DNA of 64,000 nt from Pyrenula massariospora (Eukaryota > Ascomycota > Eurotiomycetes > Pyrenulales > Pyrenulaceae): contig JAGFMI010000023.1 of assembly GCA_021030905.1 (NCBI GenBank), positions 372,001 to 436,000 on the forward strand. Reading direction: 5' to 3'. A program made the translations under genes and the position numbers. Of the stretch, positions 56,701 to 64,000 are shown piece by piece. A model generated the notes under the pieces. It was given only the letters and a program-made list of their open reading frames with translations. It searched no databases and was not told where the DNA came from. Positions within the stretch are counted from its first letter, which is position 1, and every line of letters starts with the position of its first letter.

Positions 56701-57143
56701 CCCATTTACTAGTCCTCGACGAACCGACCAATTTCCTTGACCGAGATTCACTCGGGGGCCTCCACACAGCCATTCGCGACTATCAAGGCGGCGTTGTCAT
56801 GATTTCTCACAATGCAGAATTTGTGGAGAAGTTGTGCCCCGAGCGATTATACGTGGCAGACGGGAGGATCACTCATAAAGGCCCGCTGTTAGCCGTTGAC
56901 CGATTTGACGATAGTCGGCCTGGCTCTTCGAACGTTAGCAGCGCAGTGTCAAGCGCCTCGGCGAGTGCCGTTAACTCAGCGGCTGAAGACAATGGGGACA
57001 TGAAGTTCAAAGCAAAAAAGAAGAAGAAGTTGACTCGTGCACAACTGAAGGAACGCGAGATCCGACGGCGTCTGCGGCACATTGAATGGCTGAACTCGCC
57101 AAAGGGGACTCCTCATCCTCCGGATACAGATGACGAGGCATGA
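53746..57143 (+). CDS. EF-3-family ABC ATPase, New1/Elf1 type
   Basis: Exons 53746-56384 and 56432-57143 give 1116 residues, or 1104 from the in-frame ATG at 53782. The second ATG has the better context (gccATGG). N-terminal HEAT-like helices run to about residue 460. Two ABC domains follow: Walker A GRNGAGKST and GGNGAGKST, signatures LSGGWKMKLALARAM and LSGGQKVKVVLAGAM, and Walker B LLLDEPTNHLD and LVLDEPTNFLD. An insertion in the second ABC (MENLMGRQKHKKDFQYEVKWRG) is the chromodomain-like part of the EF-3 class. A basic C-tail (KKKKKLTRAQLKEREIRRRL) suits ribosome binding. The N-terminus lacks the Asn/Tyr/Gln prion repeat of yeast New1. New1/Elf1 proteins aid translation termination and export of mRNA; a canonical EF-3 role is less likely. 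Confidence 0.9.
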
Positions 57144-58727
57144 TCTTTACGATTTTTATAGTTGAGGTATGGCAGCATCGAAAGCGGAGTTTAGGAACCG
57201 TGGTTGGCATTTTGATCGTTCAGCGCGTGGTCAGACAAATAGAAAAGGGACAATTGGTATGGTACCTCTGTTGGTTGAACAAGAGGATGGATAGACTTGG
57301 AGAACATTTTAGCGATAGACCGCTTGCTTAGTTCTTGCATTCAAAAATTTCTAGATTTTGCCATCAGGCGTTGGGTTATCGATCACGTGAATTACACGGC
57401 TTATTGTGTAATGCCTCGAATCTCTGTTACGTCTCCTATTGAGGCTCGATATCTGCGTAGGACAGCAATTTGATGTCGTAACAAGAGTTTCATGCAACAT
57501 CCGCCCCCGTTACTGTATGCGCCCAATCAAATCGGCGCCAATGGCATCCACCGCGGATGGCATAGCGCGTGCTTGTACAACGTTTCCCCAGTTCGTCGAT
57601 CTGATACTCGTCATGCCAGCGGCATCAGTCTCGTTCGAAATCCTGATGGACTCCTCGCACCTCTTTAACCGCTTTCGGTGAATGTATCCAGCACAGACGG
57701 ACGGCAGGATGCGAGTCCAGGAGCCTTTAGACGGCACGACTCGTTATCTACCAATCGAACATCGCCATTTGCGGATGTGGAGGAGCGGACTTCTTGGCTG
57801 AGATTAATTCTGGGCTCTTGCGACCACAACCACGGCCGAAAAGACACTGGAAGGAAGCATATGCGGCCAATTCAGCCTTCTGGGGTGCGCCAGCTTTTGG
57901 AACATCTTCTGATTTGGCTTTCATCCATGGCAGGAGGTAAGCAACCTTCGAACGCCGGCAATGCCCGCCCACAGCGTCGATCCTCGGAGCCTGGATCCCT
58001 GATAAGAGGGGGCCAATTCGGCTACGGCAGACAGCCGCGATATGCCACTTATCAGCGCTCTAGGTAGGGCGTGAACTTCCATTGCCGTCTTTGCTTCTTT
58101 CATGGTAGACGCCTACCTACGTAAGTTTCGGCCTGGTGCCAATCATAATGCTCAATCAATCTAGGGTCTCCCCTTCTAGACGTCAGGATAAAGCTCCCAG
58201 TCCTGGCTGTCCAGGTTCCGGCTTACTCGCTATGGTGCTTGACAGCTAGCCTATAGCGACATCATTTGACCTATATCATCTTCTACGCGTCGCTTTAAAT
58301 TTCTCACATAACACGATCCGAATCCGAACATGCATGTTGAACTCTCTCGCCAGATATGCTTTGAATAATATCTTCACTGTCTCGTGCTGCTCAAGAGCCT
58401 CACCGCCATCACCGCGATATCTGTTTCTTATCCAGATGCTGCACTGCATGTGCATTCATGCTTCACCAATCCGACGTCCAGTGAACGGCTCGCGTCGGGC
58501 AGATATCTTCTCCCCACTCAAGGTTCTAGCTTGAAATCATTACCTCGTCGAACCTGTGTTCTTTAAGGAACTCATCATTCACTGCCGTATCATATCTTTA
58601 ATCGACATGTGCCTTGCACAACGGAACTCTCGCGTTTAGATCCTTGCTGAAACTCCTGGAGATCTTACTCTACAATAAAACCTGGTTTGAATTCGTAGCC
58701 TTGACCTCATCCACGAAGCTCAGGACA
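57144..58727. other. 1.6-kb intergenic, no gene seen
   Basis: 3' region of the ATPase gene and promoter of the permease gene. Several short frames exist, but none shows family motifs. Confidence 0.45.
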
Positions 58728-60390
58728 ATGTCTTCGGATTCTTCGAAAATGGAGGTTGGCTCGTCCGAGCGAAAAGACGTGGAATTTGTCAAGACCGATG
58801 TGGACCAGGATGTTCTAAAGTTGGAGCAGATGGGCTACCGACAGGATATGAGCCGAAAGTTCTCCATCTGGTCTGTCTTGGGCTCTGCATTTTCGCTTAC
58901 AAATTCTTGGTTTGCGATTTCTGGCGCTTTAGCAGTCGGTATCAGTTCCGGAGGCCCTGTGCTGTTCGTCTACGGCATCATTTTATGTTGCTTGATATCT
59001 ATCTGTGTCGGTGTATCCCTTGCTGAACTTGCCTCGGCGCTTCCCAATGCAGGAGGACAGTACTTCTGGGCCAATGAACTCGCGCCCCGAAGAATTGGCA
59101 ATTTGGCCGCCTATGTAACTGGATGGTTCGCTTGGGCTGGAGCTGTATTTACTTCTGCCGCTGTGGCTTTCGCGGTGGGATCGGCGCTTGTGGGATGCTG
59201 GAAGTTGACCCATCCTGATTTGTAAGTTGTGTTTCCTGTGAAGGACGCCTCATCTCATCCGCTTCAACAGGACCATCGAACCTTGGATGACTGTCGTCAC
59301 ATACGAGCTCGTCAACCTCTTTGCCTTTACATTCAACTGCTATGGTCGTACACTCCCCAGCATCGCAGCTCTGGCCCTCTACACGTCCCTCATATCCTTT
59401 ATTGTCATCCTCATTACTGTACCAGCGAAAGCGCCTACCCATGAAACAGCCCATTTTGTTTTTGCCACGTTTATCAACAACACAGGATGGTCTCAGAATG
59501 GTATCGCTTTCATAGTTGGCCTCATCAACACTAATTGGGCCTTTGCCTGCCTGGACTGCGCGACACACCTTGCGGAAGAGGTCCCCCGACCTGAACGTGT
59601 TGTTCCTATGGCAATCATGAGCACTGTCGCCATTGGGTTTGTGACAGCCTGGTTCTTCAGCATCAGCATGATGTTCAGCCTTTCCGACTTTGACACGGTT
59701 TACAACACACCTACACTTGTGCCAATGCTAGAACTATTCTACCAAGCTGTCGGCACAAATTTAGGGGCTACTGCCTTGGAAGGCCTTGTTGCCGCAACGG
59801 GTATCCTCTGCCTTGTCTCAAGCCAAACTTGGCAGAGCCGACTCTGCTGGTCTTTTGCCCGAGACAGAGGAGTACCCGGCTATCAATGGCTCAGCACCGT
59901 GAACCCTGCATTGGATGTTCCCCTTAATGCCCACATTATCAGCTGCTTTCTTGTCGCACTTCTTGGACTGCTGTACCTTGGATCTACTGCAGCATTTAAT
60001 TCGTAAGTACTTACCAGAGCGGTCCCCTTATGTATTGCGCTAAATCTTCCCAGTCTGGTTACCGCGTCTATTGTTTTCCTCTACATCTCCTATGCCGTCC
60101 CGGTGCTTTGCCTCCTCGCCCACGGCCGCCATAACCTCAAACATGGTCCCTTCTATATGGGCAAATTTGGGCTCTTCAGCAACATCGTTCTTCTCGCCTG
60201 GACCATATTTACCGTTATCATGTATAGCTTCCCTGCCGCCATGCCTGTCTCAGCCGGCAACATGAATTACATCTCTGCAGTCTACGGTATTATTGTGCTC
60301 ATCATAGCGGCGGACTGGCTGATCAGGGGGCGGAAGGATTTCCGTGGCCTAACAGAAAGGGTGCAGGAGCGTCAGACGAACTTCATGTGA
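58728..60390 (+). CDS. Amino-acid/GABA/choline-type permease
   Basis: Exons 58728-59221, 59271-60002 and 60054-60390 give 520 residues with about 12 membrane spans. The N-terminal MGYRQDMSRKFSIWSVLGSAFSLTNSW and the GPVLFVYGIILCCLIS, GGQYFWANELAPRR and DRGVPGYQWLSTVNPALDVPLNA blocks are typical of the APC-superfamily GABA/choline permeases of moulds. The two introns fall in the same places as common in this family. The protein imports small amines or amino acids through the plasma membrane. The exact substrate is not readable. It may be under nitrogen control, but I see no firm GATA cluster. Confidence 0.9.
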
Positions 60391-61050
60391 ATGAGACGCA
60401 AGATAGATTCGACTGCGAGCAACGATTTGAGCTTGGGGATGAACGTGAAAGAAGAGCGATGGGCCTACCCTTGGTGAGAATGCCACAACCGGCGAGTATT
60501 GGAGATAGACCAGGAACGGTGGGCTATGACTTCATGAACAAGCGAGTGACAGGAGACATCCCTGGACGGAAGTCAATTTGATTAGTGACCGCCATGCAGA
60601 TATTTTGATTACGGTAGGCATTCTTCTGGAAAGCCATTGTGGGTGGACCGTGGAGGTAGGGAGAGAGGGGCTTTGTACCAATACGGCGGGCAGAGATTGG
60701 TTCTTATCCGACTAGCGTAATGTTTAGCAGATCAGTGCTTGATACGATAATAAGGGTATTGAAACGAGACTGGGCGCAGGTAGTCTGCAGTGACGACCGG
60801 CTGATACCGGCCTGATTCAGCGGTTGAAGTGTGGCACCACGTCGGGCGATGGTAATTACGCCCCGTCGGCTAGCGGTCTTGGCAGGCGTTTGTAATCCCA
60901 CCAACTTTACACGTACGTCGCCCTGACCACTTCCCCCAGCCCTCGCATTTCCGTTTCCGATCGAGCAATACTCATACGCCCCCCAGACCGTATCGTCACG
61001 ATACACCTTTCGAGATCGACTATCGTGAGCTATAACGGTCGACGTTAACT
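60391..61050. other. Intergenic, no gene supported
   Basis: A 64-codon frame directly after the permease stop is open but not matched to a family. It is probably 3' UTR. The rest is presumably promoter of the finger/DUF3237 gene. Confidence 0.4.
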
Positions 61051-62500
61051 ATGGGTCGGACTGTTGATTCGGATGTCCACGCCGCCTTCGTGGAATTCCG
61101 GGCCAAAGACGATGACAAGGTTTGTCCCAGTCGGTATTGACGACGAAATACCGCATTAAACTAACAAGCGTCGTTTGCTGCATAGTGTCTTTCGGTACAA
61201 TGCATCTATTGCCAGCAGATCCGTGCAAAGAACACCTCCCGCCAGAAACAGCACCTTCAAGAGTGTCCAGGTCTACGAAATCCCAATGCTCCTCCCCAGG
61301 CTCAGCCGCAGCCGTCCCCACAGAATGCCATCACGGCGCCTAATGGCTATGGCACACCACAGGGCCCTGGCCAGGCGACCATGGTCACGCAGAATGCACC
61401 CCTACAGAATGCTCCCTTGATGAACGGTGTTGCGCCTCATGGCACGCCGATGCAGAATGTTACAAACATACCAAATCGGCCGCCGTTGCCTTCTCAGAGC
61501 GCACCAGGTGGACCGTCAGCCACGCCTGTTGCCCGACCTATACCACAACCACCGCTAACAAAGACTCCCAAGCCGACCGCGAAGCCTACTCCTTCGAGCA
61601 GTTTGCCAGCTCCACCTCTAGATGACGTCCACGCCGCTTTTGTCGAGTTCAGAGCCAAGGATGAAGACAAGGTAGGCATGCCTACATCAAAAGCGCTTTC
61701 TGTTGTTAACAAGGGAAGTGTCTATCCGTGCAATGTATATACTGCAACCAGATTCGAGCCAAGAACACCAGCCGTCAGAGACAACATCTGCAGGAATGCC
61801 AGACCTACCAGAATGTCATTCGGGATTCAATTCCAGCGAACAATCTTCAGCACACCTTTCCAGAAGGTGACATTGCCCGTTCACTACAACTCCCTCAACC
61901 AAATCTCGAATTGGATTTTCGTATCAGCGTAAGATTGAACCCGAAGCTGTCTTTGGGCCAAGGCATGTATGGTCAGAGGAACTGGATTAGCTTCGTTGGA
62001 GGCAACTGGGCCGGTCGCTTCGGCAAAGGCATTATCATTGTGCGCAAAAATCCTTCCTTGAAATATATCAGACCACTAATCGTTCTAGCCTGGCGGCCAA
62101 GATTCTCAGCTCGTCGTCAAAGATCTTGCCACCAGTGTGAATGCTCAATACCTCCTCCAGACTCATGATGAGACTCCAGCATATATCCAAGTCAAAACTT
62201 CCGGCTGGCGTACTGGAAGTCGAGACGTTCTTGAGAAGCTGGCAGACCCAACCCAGGCGGATGGCGTCAGCCCGAATTCGTACAAATTTCGACTGTTCAT
62301 TGAGCTCGAGACTGGTGATGAGCGTTACTCGTTTGTGAATACTGGTATGTGGCTTGGAAGCGGTTGTCGGAGGTCGAATGAAGGTAAATTCCCGTCCTTT
62401 GCCAATCCAGCTCTCGTGATCTTTTGTTCTTGTTGCTGTGGTGAAATGCTAATGACATGGGCTTTTTCTAGTCATATACGATGCGTATCGCATCGCCTGA
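61051..62500 (+). CDS. Two BED-like C2HC zinc fingers fused to a DUF3237 domain
   Basis: Five exons (61051-61119, 61186-61671, 61719-62039, 62089-62383, 62472-62500) give 399 residues. Two near-identical modules are present. Each starts DVHAAFVEFRAKD, then an acidic residue and Asp-Lys, is cut by a phase-0 intron, and continues as CLSVQCIYC, then QIRAKNTSRQ, QHLQEC. The Cys-x2-Cys spacing and later His-x3-Cys suit a zinc-binding BED-like finger. The fingers lie at about residues 24-52 and 186-214, separated by a Pro/Gln/Asn-rich linker. The C-terminal 165 residues match DUF3237: LNPKLSLGQG, FGKGIIIPGGQDSQLV, LLQTHDETPAYIQVKTSG, RLFIELETGDERYSFVNTGM and WLGSGCRRSNEVIYDAYRI. The DUF3237 family is a beta-barrel of unknown role. 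Linking DNA-binding fingers to it is unusual. Good frame, unknown function. Confidence 0.85.
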
Positions 62501-63546
62501 TCTCTCACTGCCGACTGCCCACGATTATGGTCAATATGATAGATTTTCTCGATGTACAATTCCTCGACCCGCACCTCAAGTTATGTTTCAAGGCTTTATA
62601 GGTCAACCAAATTGGACGGAGATACCGGTTTGGCAGCGATGCCCAAGGTTCGCAGTGTCGGATGGTCGGTTCCAAGTCTTTTACCTGTCCGGTCGTAGAA
62701 TGCAAATGGCATTAGGGACACGAAATGGCTCGCGAGGAGTAATGGGATCAACTTTGCAGGTTTCATGAATTTCTTCCTGTTTCCTCTTCGATGTCGGGCA
62801 CAAGACTTTCTAAAGTATCATTGCGCTATTCTCGATCCTAGGACAGATGAGGTTTTTCTGTTTCTCCATGACATAGTTAGCTTTAGAATACGATCGTCAC
62901 CGAGGCTCTAAGAACGGCAAATTTGAGTGTCAATCATCTTAGACCTTCAAGATCTGTCCGCCCAATCTCACACGACTAGCGCCGGGAAAGAAGAGGCTTT
63001 AGCAACGCCAACGCTGCTTCTCTTGGGCTCTTATACCATTTGGCCCCATCTATTCATTTGGTTCATTACTTTCTAGCAGTCAACAATGGTTATGTGGGTA
63101 ACAACCCGACGGATATTACCGCTGTGTATGGTGCATCTAGTATCATACACCTGGTACAGTAAGCAAAACGGGCGGTGAATACTGGACCAGTGGCAGAATC
63201 TTGGAATGCGGGTCTCACAGATTAGATAAACAATTTTAACGTTTGATGACTGTGTGTGTGACTTTACACACGAATTTCAAGAAAGAAGGTAATTCAACAT
63301 TATCTCCACATACATTGTCTGATAGACTTGCCGTTCGGGTTCCAGTTCTACTGCCACTAGCACTTGCCTTGCATTGAGAGTAAAGGTGCTGTCGTGTTGC
63401 CAGCGCTATTGTTTTCGCACGGCGCTCTTGGATATCTGGCGCAAACTGTGCAAACGTTGAATTGAAACGATTTTCTCTCGGAATCGTTACCTATAACCAT
63501 TCCCCTCGCAATCTGTGCTTAGAGCTTCTATTTTAGCTATTTCAAA
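62501..63546. other. Intergenic, no gene seen
   Basis: 3' region of the finger/DUF3237 gene and promoter of the dehydrogenase. A short (TG)n run near 63247-63260 is the only simple repeat. No gene is recognised. Confidence 0.4.
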
Positions 63547-64000
63547 ATGGCGGACCAACCAAAGGGTCGCCTTGCTGGGAAGAATGCTATCATCACTGGA
63601 GCAGCTGGGTATGTCCATAGTTTTCACTTGTTATCTTGTGGTCTTTCTTAATTCTCGATATGCGGATACGGTATTTTCCTCATTTGAGCCCTTGTCTTTT
63701 GTAATCTCCCTCAGTCGATATCATTTCAGTTGAGCTTGAAGAACTATCATTGCGTGATCTACTTTCTACCATAGCCATAGCCCCGACACTTCCATCACAA
63801 CATGTCATTCATCCTCCTAATCCCTACAACCCTTTCTCTAGCTAATTGAACAATTCTTACCACGTCAGCGGCATCGGCCTCGAAACCACCATACTCTTCG
63901 CCCGCGAAGGCGCCTCCGTCCTAATGGCCGACATCTCCGCGCCAGCCCTCGAATCCGCCCTGGCCAAAGCCCGCGAACACGTCCCCCCCACCGCAACGAT
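63547..64000 (+). CDS. Short-chain dehydrogenase/reductase, 5' part only
   Basis: Exon 1 (63547-63608) opens MADQPKGRLAGKNAIITGAAG. An intron of about 260 nt follows, longer than the others here. Exon 2 from 63869 continues GIGLETTILFAREGASVLMADISAPALESAL to the window edge. Gly-x-x-x-Gly-x-Gly across the splice and the Asp at the end of beta-2 (MADIS) mark an NAD(H)-preferring classical SDR. The catalytic Ser-Tyr-Lys lies beyond the window. The substrate is not readable. Confidence 0.85.

Noticed and set aside
60387-60581. 64-codon frame after the permease stop as a separate gene or a read-through tail
   Set aside because: It lacks an ATG at its start, is in a different phase from the permease, and matches no family. 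It is most likely 3' UTR.
1-64000. tRNA or rRNA genes
   Set aside because: Scanning for the GTTCGANNC T-loop with a matching acceptor stem and A box gave no convincing candidate. A dedicated tRNA search would settle this.
1-64000. CRISPR array or bacterial mobile element
   Set aside because: Spliced genes throughout show this is fungal nuclear DNA. No regularly spaced repeats were seen.

Overview
This window is from a filamentous ascomycete (Pezizomycotina). Gene structures rebuilt by reading frame and splice signals show many short GT-AG introns, mostly about 45-110 nt. The protein set is typical of moulds: a Chs4/Skt5 chitin synthase activator with a CaaX end, a glyoxylate-cycle malate synthase ending in a peroxisomal AKL tripeptide, a New1/Elf1-type EF-3-family ATPase, a fungal rhodopsin-domain membrane protein and a Rax1-like RGS protein. 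I cannot fix the genus from sequence alone. Genes lie on both strands with no operon logic and no rRNA or tRNA that I can recognise.

Layout. 1-7 kb: Chs4/Skt5 activator (1034-4355), mitochondrial pyruvate carrier subunit (5563-6266), and a conserved 70-residue protein (6639-6949). 8-13 kb: rhodopsin-domain membrane protein and a seven-exon Baeyer-Villiger-type monooxygenase. 14-25 kb: membrane-anchored GH3 beta-glucosidase, divergent FAD amine oxidase, dienelactone hydrolase with a possible mitochondrial long form, and a large membrane class-3 lipase. 25-28 kb: no recognisable gene. 28-38 kb: Rax1-like RGS protein, SET-domain protein, glutamine-synthetase-like ligase, a strong hairpin repeat, and a GT2 membrane glycosyltransferase. 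40-49 kb: GH16 type-II membrane protein, a 3-kb gene-poor stretch, TRM44 tRNA methyltransferase and malate synthase. 50-53 kb: two secreted proteins (IgE-binding-like, CE2/SGNH esterase-like). 53.7-64 kb: New1/Elf1 ATPase, GABA/choline-type permease, a zinc-finger/DUF3237 fusion, and the 5' part of a short-chain dehydrogenase cut by the window edge.

Functional threads. Cell-wall building or remodelling recurs (Chs4/Skt5, GT2, GH16, GH3) but the genes are dispersed and not a cluster. Two genes serve central carbon flow (pyruvate import, glyoxylate cycle), two serve translation (New1/Elf1, TRM44) and two look like signalling membrane proteins (rhodopsin-domain, RGS). No polyketide synthase, NRPS, intact transposon or CRISPR is present. 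The most unusual object is the 61051-62500 gene. It carries two near-identical Cys2-His-Cys fingers, each with the same preceding peptide and a phase-0 intron at the same place, joined to a C-terminal DUF3237 domain.

All exon coordinates are manual and should be treated as good to within a few bases. Family assignments rest on recognised motifs, not on searches.
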